Shown here piece after piece: positions 26,782 through 36,251 of a stretch of DNA of 64,000 bases. Position 1 is the stretch's first letter. Each line of letters begins with the position of its first letter. The translations under genes and the position numbers were made by a program. This DNA is from Streptomyces sp. HSG2 (lineage in GTDB: Bacteria; Actinomycetota; Actinomycetes; Streptomycetales; Streptomycetaceae): positions 2,790,001 through 2,854,000 of the forward strand of contig NZ_CP066801.1 in NCBI RefSeq assembly GCF_016598575.1. The letters run 5' to 3'. A model generated the notes under the pieces. That model did not search any database and was not told the DNA's origin. It was given only the letters and a program-made list of their open reading frames with translations.

Positions 26782-27199
26782 GGCTACGAGGGTACGGCGC
26801 CCCGCGAGCGAAGTGGTGGCAGTCCGAGGAGCCGCCGGCGCCGGGGCGCGGTCCGTGACCGGCGCTCCCGACGACCAGGGGCGGTCCCCGCGGGAATGTG
26901 TCGTGGGGCGCGAAAGTGGACGTGTCGTCGCCGAAGATGACATCTCGACACCCACCGGGCGCGTCCCCGCCGTCCGAGTCCGCGAGCCCTGGACGCGACC
27001 TCGGTCCCCGGGTCGCCCCGTGGGTGGGTGTGGCGCGGGCACCATGGCGGTCCGGAAGTCGGCCGAGAGTGAGTCGAGAGCGGGTCGAGACCAGGCCGTA
27101 ACCGGAATCCTCTGTTGCGCTACGCGCGTTGAATCTAGGCTGCGCCCGTCAGGCCGGTGTTTTCGGCCACCTCACCCACGCTGACCCATAGGGGGGCGC
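26782..27199. other. 418-bp intergenic region between divergent mshD and 5'-nucleotidase
   Basis: No credible gene. Contains 11-bp direct repeats (27062-27105) and a possible promoter of the nucleotidase: TTGCGC at 27115-27120 and TAGGCT at 27136-27141, 15 bp apart. Confidence 0.6.
27062..27105 (+). repeat. Four 11-bp direct repeats upstream of the 5'-nucleotidase
   Basis: Units starting at 27062, 27073, 27084 and 27095 follow the pattern G-Y-C-G with GAGA in the first three. They stop ten bases before the candidate -35. The 11-bp period equals that of PHO boxes but the unit sequence does not match GTTCACC. Confidence 0.55.
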
Positions 27200-29038
27200 A
27201 TGCCAACAACCGCACAGCCGCCGCAGGAAGGGCGCCGGTCACGCGGCGGCAGCCGTCGACTCCGGGCGGTCGTCGCGGGAGCCGTCACCGTCGGAGCCCT
27301 GGCCGCCGCCACGCTGCCGACCGTCGCGAGCGCCGGAGACGAGCGCGGTCGGGACGGCAAGGGCCACCACCGGTACGCGCCCGGCCGCTACCAGGACGTC
27401 CAGCTGCTCTCCTTCAACGACCTGCACGGGAACCTGGAGCCGCCGTCCGGCTCCGCCGGCCGGGTCACCGAGGAGCAGCACGACGGCACCACGGAGACCA
27501 TCGACGCGGGCGGGGTGGAGTACCTCGCCACACACCTGCGCGAGGCCCGCGAGGGCAACCCGTACTCGATCACCGCCGCCGGCGGCGACATGGTCGGGGC
27601 CTCGCCGCTGCTGTCCGGGCTCTTCCACGACGAGCCCACCATCGAGGCGCTGAACAAGCTGGAGCTGGACGTCACCAGCGTCGGCAACCACGAGTTCGAC
27701 GAGGGCCCCGAGGAGCTGCTCCGTCTCCAGCGCGGTGGCTGCCACCCGGACGAGGGCTGCTACACCGACGAGCGCTTCCAAGGCGCCGACTTCCCCTACC
27801 TGGCGGCGAACGTCCTCGACGAGAAGACCGGCCGGCCGATTCTCGACCCCTACTGGATCTGGCAGCGGAAGGACATCAAGGTCGGCTTCATCGGCGTGAC
27901 CCTGGAGTCGACGCCGGACATAGTCTCGGCCGACGGCGTCCAGGGCCTCAGGTTCGAGGACGAGGTCGAGACGATCGACAAGTACGCCCGCGAACTCCAG
28001 CGCCGCGGCGTGAAGTCCATCGTCGCCCTCATCCACGAGGGCGGTTTCCCCGCGTCCTCCTCGTACAACTACGACTGCGACTCGCCCGGCGCCGGCGACG
28101 GGATCTCCGGCCCGATCGCCGAGATCGCCGAGAACATCACCCCGAAGGTCGACGCGTTGGTCACCGGCCACACCCACGCGGCCTACGTCTGCACCATCCC
28201 GGACCCGTCCGGCAAGCCCCGCATGGTCACCTCGGCCGCCTCCTACGGTCGGCTCTACACCGACACCACGCTCACGTACGACCGCCGGACGGGCAACATC
28301 GTCCGCACCGCCGTGCACTCGGCCAACCACGTCGTGACCCGGGACGTCCCGGCCGCGCCGGACATGACCGAACTCATCGACGAGTGGAGCGCCCTGGCCG
28401 AGCCCATCGGCAACCGTGCCATCGGGCACGTCTCCGCCGACGTCTCCCGTGACGGGACCGAGTCCCCCCTCGGCGACCTGATCGCCGACGCGCAACTGGC
28501 CTACGCCCGCACCCAGGACCCGGAGACGGACCTCGCCCTGATGAACCCCGGCGGCATCCGGGCCCCCCTCACCTACGCGGCCCAGAGCGGCGAGGGCGAC
28601 GGCGTGGTGACCTACGCCGAGGGCTTCACCGTGCAGCCCTTCGCCAACACCGTGAACGTGCGGACCCTCACCGGCGCGCAGCTGGTCGAGGTGCTCCAGG
28701 AGCAGGTGAGCGGAGCGAACGAGGCGTCGCCGAAGATCCTTCAGGTCTCCGAGGGGCTGACGTACACCCTCGACCTGACGAAGTCCGGCGCGGAGCGGGT
28801 CGTCGCCGACTCCATCCGCCTCGACGGCTCGCCCGTCGACCCGTCCGCCTCCTACCGCGTCGCGGCCAACAGCTTCCTCGCCGGCGGCGGGGACGGCTTC
28901 ACGACGCTGGGCGAGGGAACCGACGAACTGGTCGGCGGGGAGGACCTCGCCGCACTGGAGCAGTACCTGACGGCGAACTCGTCGGCCGACGCCCCGCTGG
29001 CGCCGCCCGCCGCCGACCGGATCACGATCGTGCGGTAG
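27200..29038 (+). CDS. Secreted 5'-nucleotidase / UshA-type phosphoesterase
   Basis: 612 residues. Signal peptide of about 45 residues ending Val-Ala-Ser-Ala. Metallophosphatase domain: Asn-Asp-Leu-His-Gly-Asn near residue 73, Gly-Gly-Asp near 130, Gly-Asn-His-Glu-Phe-Asp near 168-173, and Gly-His-Thr-His near 320. The C-terminal 5'-nucleotidase domain has Asn-Pro-Gly-Gly-Ile-Arg near 450 and Gly-Gly-Gly-Asp-Gly-Phe near 568. Releases phosphate from extracellular nucleotides. Its place beside the pst/ppk block fits phosphate scavenging. Confidence 0.93.
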   Translation: MPTTAQPPQEGRRSRGGSRRLRAVVAGAVTVGALAAATLPTVASAGDERGRDGKGHHRYAPGRYQDVQLLSFNDLHGNLEPPSGSAGRVTEEQHDGTTETIDAGGVEYLATHLREAREGNPYSITAAGGDMVGASPLLSGLFHDEPTIEALNKLELDVTSVGNHEFDEGPEELLRLQRGGCHPDEGCYTDERFQGADFPYLAANVLDEKTGRPILDPYWIWQRKDIKVGFIGVTLESTPDIVSADGVQGLRFEDEVETIDKYARELQRRGVKSIVALIHEGGFPASSSYNYDCDSPGAGDGISGPIAEIAENITPKVDALVTGHTHAAYVCTIPDPSGKPRMVTSAASYGRLYTDTTLTYDRRTGNIVRTAVHSANHVVTRDVPAAPDMTELIDEWSALAEPIGNRAIGHVSADVSRDGTESPLGDLIADAQLAYARTQDPETDLALMNPGGIRAPLTYAAQSGEGDGVVTYAEGFTVQPFANTVNVRTLTGAQLVEVLQEQVSGANEASPKILQVSEGLTYTLDLTKSGAERVVADSIRLDGSPVDPSASYRVAANSFLAGGGDGFTTLGEGTDELVGGEDLAALEQYLTANSSADAPLAPPAADRITIVR

Positions 29039-29069
29039 CACGCGGGGGGCCGCCGGTCGGCCCCACGTC

Positions 29070-29120
29070 ACGGGTCGGGCCCGACACCCCGCGAGAGCGG
29101 TGGTGTCGGGCCCGACCCGT
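29070..29120. terminator. Very strong bidirectional terminator
   Basis: A 19-bp perfect stem (29070-29088 with 29102-29120) continues inward with four more pairs closed by a GAGA tetraloop, leaving one unpaired T. It separates the nucleotidase gene from the convergent two-component genes. Confidence 0.9.
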
Positions 29121-29231
29121 GTCCGGCACCACCGTCCACCGCGCTCCCGGATCGCCTCGCCTCCGGGCGCGTCGAACCCACCGGGTACCTCCGGGTGCGT
29201 CGCCCCGCCGCCCGGCGCGGACCACGCCCTT

Positions 29232-30695
29232 CTAGCCGTCCGCCTCCCGCACCTCGGCCGTGGTCGGCGGAGGCTGGGGCGCGCCCGGGAGGCGCACCGT
29301 CGCGACCGTGCCTCCGTCGGCGTCGTCGGCGGGGGACAGGGCGACCTCGCCTCCGGCCTGCCGCACTGTGCGGGCCACGATGGACAGGCCGAGCCCGGAG
29401 CCCGGCAGCGACCGGGCCGAGGGGGAGCGCCAGAAGCGGTCGAAGACGTGGGGCAGTTCCTCGGCGGGCACGCCGGGGCCGCGGTCGCGGACGGTGAGGA
29501 CCCCGTCGATCAGTCGCACGTCGATCGTGCCGCCCGGCGGGCTGAACTTGACGGCGTTGTCCAGGACGTTGACCACCGCGCGCTCCAGCGCGGCGGGCTC
29601 GGCACGGACGTACCAGGGTCGGATGTCCGTGTCGAGGGTCAGCTCGGGGCCGCGCAGTCGGGCGCGGCGCAGTGCCGAATCGACGATGTCCTGCCAGGCC
29701 AGGATGCGTACGCGGCGCGCGTCCTGGCCAGGGTCGGGCCGGGAGAGTTCCTGTAGGTCGCCGATGAGTGCGGCCAGCTCCGACATCTGTGCCTTCACGG
29801 AGGAGAGCAGCGCCCGCCGGTCGGCCTCCGGGATCGGACGGCCGGTCTCCTCGCTGCGGGTGAGCAGCTCGATGTTGGTTCGCAGGGAGGTGAGCGGGGT
29901 GCGCAGTTCGTGGCCGGCGTCGGCGATGAGCTGCCGTTGCAGTTCACGGGAGGCGGCCAGCGAGGCGGTCATGGAGTTGAAGGAGCGGGAGAGCCGGGCG
30001 ATCTCGTCGTCTCCCTCGTCGTCTCCCTCGTCGTCCACCGGGATGCGGACGGCGAGATCCTCGGTGCGGGCGACGTGTTCCACGGCCTGGGTCAGCTCGT
30101 CGACGGGGCGCAGGCCGCTGCGCGCGACCGCGAGTCCGGCGGCGCCGGCGCCCAGCGCGCCGACGCCGGAGACCAGCAGCAGCAGGAGGGCCAGCTCGTC
30201 GAGGGTCCGTTCGGTGTCCCCGAGGGGCAGGCCGACCAGGACGGCGACGCCCTCGATCCGCAGCGGGAAGGTCACCGTCCGCACCGACTTGCCGTCCGTG
30301 GCCCGGGCGCTGCGGAAGTGCGGCTCGGTGGAGGTGCCGTCGGCGACGGCCACGTCCCCCGCGGTGGCTCGCACCGCGCCCGCGGATCCGTCGAAGACGC
30401 AGTGCTCGCCGTCGGCGGTGACGAGTTCGACGTAGGCCTGCGGCTGGGGGCCGAAGGGCCGGTCGTCGTCGACCGACTGGGCGCAGTCGGTCAGCGCGTC
30501 CCGGATCTGCCCGACGCTCAGGGAGAGGTTGCTGCCGCGCAGGTCGTCGTCGATTTCCGCGTAGAGCTTGCCGCGCACGACGAACCAGCACGTCACGGAC
30601 ACCACCGCCACCGCGCACGCGACCGCGACGGTCACCAGGAGCGCCAGGCGGGAGCGGATCGGCAGCCTGGAGAGTCGGAGGGTGGGCCTCCTCAC
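29232..30695 (-). CDS. Two-component sensor histidine kinase
   Basis: 487 residues from GTG 30695, overlapping the response regulator stop (GTGA). Two transmembrane helices flank an extracellular sensor domain (about residues 40-165) with two cysteines. A HAMP domain contains the acidic repeat Asp-Asp-Glu-Gly twice near 240. H-box Gly-His-Glu-Leu-Arg-Thr-Pro-Leu near 280, N-box Asn-Val-Leu-Asp-Asn-Ala near 395, and G-boxes Gly-Pro-Gly-Val and Gly-Ser-Gly-Leu-Gly-Leu follow. Resembles MprB-like envelope-stress kinases; the HtrA-like protease gene just upstream supports that. Confidence 0.9.
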   Translation of the reverse strand: MRRPTLRLSRLPIRSRLALLVTVAVACAVAVVSVTCWFVVRGKLYAEIDDDLRGSNLSLSVGQIRDALTDCAQSVDDDRPFGPQPQAYVELVTADGEHCVFDGSAGAVRATAGDVAVADGTSTEPHFRSARATDGKSVRTVTFPLRIEGVAVLVGLPLGDTERTLDELALLLLLVSGVGALGAGAAGLAVARSGLRPVDELTQAVEHVARTEDLAVRIPVDDEGDDEGDDEIARLSRSFNSMTASLAASRELQRQLIADAGHELRTPLTSLRTNIELLTRSEETGRPIPEADRRALLSSVKAQMSELAALIGDLQELSRPDPGQDARRVRILAWQDIVDSALRRARLRGPELTLDTDIRPWYVRAEPAALERAVVNVLDNAVKFSPPGGTIDVRLIDGVLTVRDRGPGVPAEELPHVFDRFWRSPSARSLPGSGLGLSIVARTVRQAGGEVALSPADDADGGTVATVRLPGAPQPPPTTAEVREADG

Positions 30696-31435
30696 TCGGC
30701 GCCGCCCTGCCGGAGCACGTAGCCGACGCCCCGGACGGTGTGCACGAGTCGCGGTTCGCCGCCGGCCTCGGTCTTGCGGCGCAGGTACATGACGTACACG
30801 TCCAGGGAGTTCGACGTCGGTTCGAAGTCGAAGCCCCACACCGCCTTCAGGATCTGCTCCCGGGTGAGGACCTGCCGGGGGTGCGCCAGGAACATCTCCA
30901 GGAGGGTGAACTCGGTGCGGGTCAGCTCCACCGGTCGGCCGCCGCGGCTGACCTCGCGGGTGGCGGGGTCCATGCGCAGGTCGGCGAAGACGAGGGCGTC
31001 GTCCTGCTCGGCCTCGCCTGGGGCCGGCGCGGCGTAGGCGCTGCGGCGCAGCAGGGCGCGGATACGGGCGAACAGTTCGTCCAGCTCGAAGGGCTTGACG
31101 AGGTAGTCGTCGGCGCCGGCGTCCAGGCCGGTGACCCGGTCGCCCACGGTGTCGCGGGCGGTCAGCATCAGGATGGGGGTGGTGTCGCCTCCGGCCCGGA
31201 TGCGTCGGGCGGCGGTCAGGCCGTCCATGCGGGGCATCTGGATGTCGAGGACGACCAGGTCCGGCCGGTACGCGGCGGCCTTCTCCAGGGCCTCGGTTCC
31301 GTCGGAGGCGACCGCCGTGTCGTAGCCCTCGAAGGCGAGACTGCGGCGGAGCGCCTCGCGGACAGCCGGTTCGTCGTCGACGATCAGGATGCGCCGGGGA
31401 TCGCGGTCGCCTTCGGTGGGTCCTGCGGGGCTCAT
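30692..31435 (-). CDS. Two-component response regulator (OmpR family, MprA-like)
   Basis: 247 residues. Receiver domain with acidic pocket Asp-Asp-Glu near residue 20, phospho-acceptor Asp in Val-Leu-Asp-Ile-Gln-Met-Pro near 64, and Lys in Val-Lys-Pro-Phe near 113. Winged-helix output domain ends [10 protein letters not shown]. GAGGA ribosome site. Lies 74 bp downstream of the HtrA-like gene on the same strand, so all three genes may share a transcript. Confidence 0.92.
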   Translation of the reverse strand: MSPAGPTEGDRDPRRILIVDDEPAVREALRRSLAFEGYDTAVASDGTEALEKAAAYRPDLVVLDIQMPRMDGLTAARRIRAGGDTTPILMLTARDTVGDRVTGLDAGADDYLVKPFELDELFARIRALLRRSAYAAPAPGEAEQDDALVFADLRMDPATREVSRGGRPVELTRTEFTLLEMFLAHPRQVLTREQILKAVWGFDFEPTSNSLDVYVMYLRRKTEAGGEPRLVHTVRGVGYVLRQGGAE

Positions 31436-31509
31436 GGGGACGGGTCCTCGGGTCTCGGAGTGGTGTGGCGGGCTCTCCTCAGCGTCGCACGACCCGCCGG
31501 CGAGACGCC

Positions 31510-32814
31510 TCAGCTCGTGCCTCCGGCCCGCAGGGTCGCCAGGTCGGCCTTGACGGTGTCGATCGGGATGGCGAAGCCGAGGCCCACGCTGCCGGCGTCG
31601 GCGGAGGACTGGGTCGAGGAGAACATGGCGGAGTTGATCCCGATGATGGCCCCGTTCATGTCGATCAGCGCGCCGCCGGAGTTGCCGGGGTTGAGGGAGG
31701 CGTCGGTCTGGATCGCCTGGTAGGTCGTGGTGGAGTCGCCGGTGTCTCCGTTGAACTGCCGTCCGCCGAACTCGAAGGGCCAGCCGCCGCCCTGCCGCTG
31801 TTGTTGCTGCTGTTGGCCACCGTCGGTGGAGACCGTCACATCGCGGTCCAGGGCGGAGACGATCCCGCTGGTCACGGTGCCGGTGAGGCCCTCGGGGGAG
31901 CCGATCGCCACGACCTGGTCGCCGACCTGGACGCCGTCGGAGTCGCCGAGGGTGGCGGGCTGGAGCCCGGAGGCGTCGTCCAGCTTGATCAGGGCGAGGT
32001 CCTTGCCGCTGTCGGTGCCGAGGACCTGCGCGGTGTACTGCTTGCCGTCGCTGGTCGTGACCTCGATCGAGGAGGCCCCGGAGACGACGTGGTTGTTGGT
32101 GATGATCTCGCCGTCGTCGGTGATGATCACACCGGAGCCGGTGGACGACCCGACGTTCGAGGTCGCGTTGATCTCGACGATGCTGGGGCCGACCGCCTCG
32201 GCGACCCCGGCGACGGTGCCCTGCATGCCGGTGGGCACGACCGACGCGGCGGTGCCGGCGGACGCGGTGGTGGTGGTGCCGGTCAGCTCCTGGATGCCGT
32301 ACGCCGTACCGCCGCCGACCGCCGCGGCGACGATCGCCACCGCCGCGAGCAGGGCGAAGGGACGGCGAGCCCGGCGCCGGCGGGTGGCCGGGGCGTCGGC
32401 GGCGTCGGCCGGGACCTCGGGAGCCCGACCGGGCGGGGGCGGCCACTCCGGGTCCACCGGGGCGGCGGACTCCTGGTATCCGCGGCCGGCGTCGGAGGCG
32501 TGGCCGCCGGCGTAGGCGGGGGCGTCGGCGTAGACGGAGGCATCGGAGTGGGGGGCGTAGGCGTGGGTCTCGTAGGCCGAGGTCTCGGGCGCGGGGTCGG
32601 CGGGGGCCTCCGGTGTCGGGGTCTCGTACGCCGGAGGTCCGAACGCTCCGCCCGGTTCGGCGCCGCGCGGGGTGTCGCGCGCGTCGACGGGGGCTCCGTG
32701 CGGGCGGGCTCCCTCGGGGCCGGTCGGGGACAGGCTCTCGGGTCCGGGCCCGCCGCCAATCGAGGCGTCGTGGTTGCCGTCGTGGTCGCTGGTGGGGCGG
32801 TTGCTCTCGGTCAT
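31510..32814 (-). CDS. HtrA-like membrane-anchored serine protease without a visible PDZ domain
   Basis: 434 residues. A Pro/Ala/Gly-rich, probably disordered cytoplasmic region of about 150 residues precedes one transmembrane helix (about 151-172). The trypsin-like domain has His in Asn-Asn-His-Val-Val, Asp in Lys-Asp-Leu-Ala-Leu-Ile and Ser in Gly-Asn-Ser-Gly-Gly, with a Gln-run insertion near 335. The chain ends about 45 residues after the active Ser, so the PDZ domain usual in HtrA proteins is missing or lost. Likely extracytoplasmic protein quality control linked to the adjacent two-component system. Confidence 0.9.
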   Translation of the reverse strand: MTESNRPTSDHDGNHDASIGGGPGPESLSPTGPEGARPHGAPVDARDTPRGAEPGGAFGPPAYETPTPEAPADPAPETSAYETHAYAPHSDASVYADAPAYAGGHASDAGRGYQESAAPVDPEWPPPPGRAPEVPADAADAPATRRRRARRPFALLAAVAIVAAAVGGGTAYGIQELTGTTTTASAGTAASVVPTGMQGTVAGVAEAVGPSIVEINATSNVGSSTGSGVIITDDGEIITNNHVVSGASSIEVTTSDGKQYTAQVLGTDSGKDLALIKLDDASGLQPATLGDSDGVQVGDQVVAIGSPEGLTGTVTSGIVSALDRDVTVSTDGGQQQQQQRQGGGWPFEFGGRQFNGDTGDSTTTYQAIQTDASLNPGNSGGALIDMNGAIIGINSAMFSSTQSSADAGSVGLGFAIPIDTVKADLATLRAGGTS

Positions 32815-33008
32815 GTGACGAGCATCCGGCGCCACGATGAGAGCACCCTGAGCGATGCCTGAGAAGCCCGGCAGAACCTTGTATGTCCCCTGTAAAGGCC
32901 GGCGGGGTCGGAGACCGACCGGCGGGGGCGCGGACCGGTCTCCCGGGTGCCGGGGGCTTCGGTGGCGAGGCCGACGGGAGGGGCCGGGGCGCCCGCGCGG
33001 GCCGCCGG

Positions 33009-34031
33009 TCACGCGCAGCCGCAGGACCCGCGTACGACCAGGCGCGAGGGGAACGACCGGACCCGTTCCTGGCGTGACCCGGGCACTCGCAGCCCGTCGT
33101 CGAGGACCAGATCGACGGCGGCGCGTGCCATCGCCGGACGGTCCGTGGCGACCGTGGTCAAGGGGGGGTAGGCCAGGGCGGCTTCCTTGATGTCGTCGAA
33201 GGCCGCGACGGCCAGTTCCCCCGGCACGTCGATACCCAGCTCGCGGGCGGCGCGCAGCAGCCCGATCGCCTGGTCGTCGGTGGAGCAGAAGATCGCCGGC
33301 GGACGCTCCGGGCGGGACAGGACGCGCAGCGCCGCGCGGTAGGCGTCGTACCGGTTGTAGGGGGCGTCGAACAGCCGCCCCTCGGTGGTCAGGCCCGCCT
33401 CCGCCATGGCCTGCCGCCAGCCCTCGACGTGGTCGGAGACCGGGTCGCCCACCGCCGGGGTCTCCGCCAGGCCGCCCACGCAGGCCACGTACGGATGCCC
33501 GTGGTCCAGCAGGTGGCGCACGGCGAGTCGGGCGCCTCCGACGTCGTCGGTGACGACGGCCACGTCGTCGATGGCCTCGGGGCGCTCGTGCAGCAGCACG
33601 ACCCGCGCGTCCCAGGCGTCGATCTCGGCGGCGGCACGGTCGTTGAGCGCGTGGCTGACCAGGATCAGGCCGGCCACCCGCATGCCGAGGAAGGCGCGCA
33701 GATAGTGGACCTCGCGTTCGCCGACGTAGTCGGTGTTGCCGACGAGCACCATCTTGCCGCGCTCGGAGGCGGCCTGTTCCACCGCGTGGGCCATCTCCCC
33801 GAAGAAGGGTTGGCGGGCGTCCGGGAGGATCAGTCCTATGAGATCGGTGCGCCGGGAGGCCATGGCCTGGGCGACCCGGTCGGGCCGGTACCCCAGCTCC
33901 TTGATCGCGGCGAGGACGCGCTCGCGCGTGGCCGGGGCGACCGGCCGGGGTCCGTTGTTCACGACGTAGCTCACGACGGCGGTGGAGGTCCCCGCCAGCC
34001 GTGCCACGTCGTCCCGAGTCACCTTGGCCAC
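33009..34031 (-). CDS. LacI/GalR-family transcriptional regulator
   Basis: 340 residues from GTG 34031. N-terminal LacI helix-turn-helix ([12 protein letters not shown], with hinge Ser-Arg-Arg-Thr near 60) and a periplasmic-binding-protein-like effector domain. The C-terminus ends Gly-Ser-Cys-Gly-Cys-Ala, typical of a Streptomyces subgroup. No transporter or sugar enzyme lies next to it, so the target is unknown. Confidence 0.9.
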   Translation of the reverse strand: MAKVTRDDVARLAGTSTAVVSYVVNNGPRPVAPATRERVLAAIKELGYRPDRVAQAMASRRTDLIGLILPDARQPFFGEMAHAVEQAASERGKMVLVGNTDYVGEREVHYLRAFLGMRVAGLILVSHALNDRAAAEIDAWDARVVLLHERPEAIDDVAVVTDDVGGARLAVRHLLDHGHPYVACVGGLAETPAVGDPVSDHVEGWRQAMAEAGLTTEGRLFDAPYNRYDAYRAALRVLSRPERPPAIFCSTDDQAIGLLRAARELGIDVPGELAVAAFDDIKEAALAYPPLTTVATDRPAMARAAVDLVLDDGLRVPGSRQERVRSFPSRLVVRGSCGCA

Positions 34032-34143
34032 GCGCGGAGTCTACGCGGATGGACCGCCCCTGGGCAGGGCTTATCCGTCTTTGATCGGCTCGTGAGGAGA
34101 AGCGATCACGAATGGGCGACGAGAGGGTGTTTCCCGCCTCCGC

Positions 34144-34174
34144 CGCCTCCGGGGCCACGCGCTCCCCGGAGGCG
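34144..34174. terminator. Hairpin after glnR
   Basis: Perfect 11-bp stem CGCCTCCGGGG/CCCCGGAGGCG with a nine-base loop, starting ten bases after the glnR stop codon. Confidence 0.75.
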
Positions 34175-34183
34175 CGGGCGGCC

Positions 34184-34969
34184 TCAGCCCTCGGCGGTCG
34201 CCTCGGTCGGGGCGTCCGCCGGCCCGACTCCGCGTCGCGTCGCGCTCGCGGTGGCCTTGGCCTTCGCCTCCTCGGTGGCCCGCCCGGCCTTCTCGGGCTT
34301 CTCCGGAGTGACGAAGCGGTAGCCGACGTTGCGGACCGTCCCGATCAACGACTCGTGCTCCGGGCCGAGCTTGGCGCGCAGCCGCCGCACGTGCACGTCG
34401 ACCGTGCGGGTGCCGCCGAAGTAGTCGTAGCCCCAGACCTCCTGGAGCAACTGGGCGCGGGTGAACACCCGCCCGGGGTGTTGGGCGAGGTACTTCAGCA
34501 GCTCGAACTCCTTGAAGGTGAGGTCGAGCACCCGACCCTTGAGCTTGGCGGAGTACGTCGCCTCGTCGACCGAGAGGTCGCCGTTGCGGATCTCCAGCGG
34601 GGCCTCGTCGCCGACCAGCTGGCGGCGGCCCACGGCAAGCCTCAGCCGGGCCTCCACCTCGGCCGGGCCGGCGGTGTCGAGCAGCACGTCGTCGACGCCC
34701 CAGTCGGCGGTGACCGCGGCGAGCCCGCCCTCGGTGACCACCAGCACCAGCGGGCAGCCGGGCCCGGTGGAGCGGAGCAACTGGCACAGGCTCCGCACCT
34801 GGGGGAGATCGCGGCGACCGTCGACGAGGATGACGTCGGCGCCGGGGGTGTCGACGAGCGCGGGGCCCTCCGCCGGTGCCACGCGGACCTGGTGGAGCAG
34901 CAGGCCGAGCGCCGGGAGCACCTCGGTCGAGGGTTGCAGGGCGTTGGTCAGGAGCAGCAGCGAACTCAT
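34184..34969 (-). CDS. glnR: Global nitrogen regulator GlnR
   Basis: 261 residues, AGGTGGGG upstream. An atypical receiver domain begins Met-Ser-Ser-Leu-Leu-Leu-Leu-Thr-Asn and keeps the Asp of Ile-Leu-Val-Asp-Gly near residue 50 but lacks a normal acidic pair, as expected for an orphan regulator without a kinase. The winged helix has Thr-Phe-Lys-Glu-Phe-Glu-Leu-Leu and [12 protein letters not shown]R controls ammonium assimilation genes; PhoP is known to bind GlnR-controlled promoters. The C-terminal 35 residues are an Ala/Lys/Glu-rich tail. Confidence 0.95.
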   Translation of the reverse strand: MSSLLLLTNALQPSTEVLPALGLLLHQVRVAPAEGPALVDTPGADVILVDGRRDLPQVRSLCQLLRSTGPGCPLVLVVTEGGLAAVTADWGVDDVLLDTAGPAEVEARLRLAVGRRQLVGDEAPLEIRNGDLSVDEATYSAKLKGRVLDLTFKEFELLKYLAQHPGRVFTRAQLLQEVWGYDYFGGTRTVDVHVRRLRAKLGPEHESLIGTVRNVGYRFVTPEKPEKAGRATEEAKAKATASATRRGVGPADAPTEATAEG

Positions 34970-35611
34970 CGCGCCCCACCTGCCCCGGTCGTGGTCCTGG
35001 AATGGTGCGCGGTTCGCTCTCCCATAGCGTTCTGGTTCCTCCTCGGTCCCTGCGAATGGGTGCGCCCCCCGCCCCGTCGTGGCGGTGGGGGAGCTTGCGG
35101 CACTGCTTCGTACGTGGAGCGGGGCCCGCGGCCCGGGACCCGCCGCCTGGCGCCTTCGGCCGCCCCGTACACCCGCGGTCGCCCGCGTGGCGTGCGGCGT
35201 GCCCGAAAGCACGAAAGGACCCGGGGGCAACGCTGCCCGAGTCCTCACGGCAGCAGGATAGCCGACCTCACCCGGGACGGGTCGGGTCTCGCCGCACTTT
35301 CCACCAGAAGTCGGCACGGTCGGGCAGCCGGCGGGGCGGCCCGGCGGGAAGGGAGGGGAGCCACGCCGGAGCGCCGGCCGGAGGAGTCGTGGCCCGGGTG
35401 GGGGAGTGCGGATCCGCCGTCGGGGGGGCCGTGCGGGGGAGGGGCGAAACGGCCCTGAGGGGCCATCGTGGCGTTACGGGCACCGTGCGGTGGGGTCGCG
35501 GAAGCGGACCGAGACCGCCGGCGGGCCCGGGGCGCCGGCCGGCGACTCGTCGGCGGCGAACGAGAACGAGACGCCCGGAGCGGCGTCCTGGAGTCGAAGG
35601 AATGAGCGGTC
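34970..35611. other. Long intergenic region between glnR and the twin small peptides
   Basis: About 640 bp with no gene I can support. Should hold the leftward glnR promoter and the rightward promoter of the small peptides. Short open frames here lack codon bias, ribosome sites and any recognisable sequence. Confidence 0.55.
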
Positions 35612-35809
35612 TTGTTCGAGAACGGTGACATCAAGGACGTGTCCGCGCGGGCCTCGGGCCCGCTGCACGAGCGGCACCCGGGACGCGTGGTCAGCGAGGC
35701 CGTCGCGCCCGTCTCGGCCAGCCCCGGGATCCTCGGCGTCACCGCCCTGCTGGCCGGGGCCGGACTGTGCGTCGCGGGTGTCACGGCGGTGGTGAACGCC
35801 GTCGACTGA
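35612..35809 (+). CDS. Small hydrophobic peptide 1 of a tandem paralogous pair
   Basis: 65 residues from TTG 35612, with GAAGGA ten bases upstream. It begins Met-Phe-Glu-x-x-Asp-Ile-x-Asp, has a hydrophilic first half with Pro-Leu-x-Glu-x-x-Pro-Gly-x-Val, then Ala-Val-Ala-Pro-Val-Ser and a Gly/Ala/Val-rich hydrophobic C-terminal half ending Val-Asp, with one cysteine. The paralogue at 35906 aligns end to end. Function unknown; possibilities are small membrane peptides or secreted/modified peptides. Confidence 0.6.
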   Translation: MFENGDIKDVSARASGPLHERHPGRVVSEAVAPVSASPGILGVTALLAGAGLCVAGVTAVVNAVD

Positions 35810-35905
35810 CCCGGCGTCGCCCGGTCGGGGGTCGGTCGCCCCGCGCGGCCGACGCGAGAGGCCAGGCGTCATGGGAGGGCGTCGTCAGGGGAAGGGGCGA
35901 GCGAA

Positions 35906-36100
35906 ATGTTCGAGAAGAGCGAGATCAGGGATTTGGCGGAGGCCTTCCGCGACCCCCTGGACGAGGACGCCCCGGGCCAGGTCCGCCACGTCGCCGCACC
36001 CGTGTCCGTCACCCCGGTCACCGCGGTGGTCGGCACGGTGGTGGCGGTGTTCGGAACGGCCGGCATGGCCGCCGTGGCCGTCGTGGACGCGGTCGGCTGA
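35906..36100 (+). CDS. Small hydrophobic peptide 2 of a tandem paralogous pair
   Basis: 64 residues from ATG 35906, with GGGGAAGGGG upstream. Same plan as peptide 1: Met-Phe-Glu-Lys-Ser-Glu-Ile-Arg-Asp-Leu, then Asp-Pro-Leu-Asp-Glu-x-Ala-Pro-Gly-Gln-Val, a conserved Ala-Ala-Pro-Val-Ser, and a C-terminal Val/Ala/Gly-rich segment long enough for one transmembrane helix. No cysteine. Only 96 bp separates it from peptide 1. No modification or export gene lies next to it. Confidence 0.68.
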   Translation: MFEKSEIRDLAEAFRDPLDEDAPGQVRHVAAPVSVTPVTAVVGTVVAVFGTAGMAAVAVVDAVG

Positions 36101-36251
36101 CGACGCCCCCGCCCGCGCGTGGGGAACGACCCTTCCGGGTCGGCGACGACGAGGCTCCCGCGACAGGCCCCGCCCGTTTCCCGCCCCCGGAGGAATCCGG
36201 ATCGAGGTCCGTCTCCTTCGGGACCCGGCCGTCCGGAGACGAAGACGCGGG

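Noticed and set aside
25756..26940. Long rightward open frame antisense to mshD
   Set aside because: It is a shadow of mshD caused by high GC third positions; composition and start context do not support it, and the mshD frame has clear GNAT motifs.
35612..36100. Classical lanthipeptide or lasso-peptide cluster
   Set aside because: No cyclase, dehydratase, protease or transporter gene is adjacent, and the peptides lack the expected Ser/Thr/Cys-rich core.
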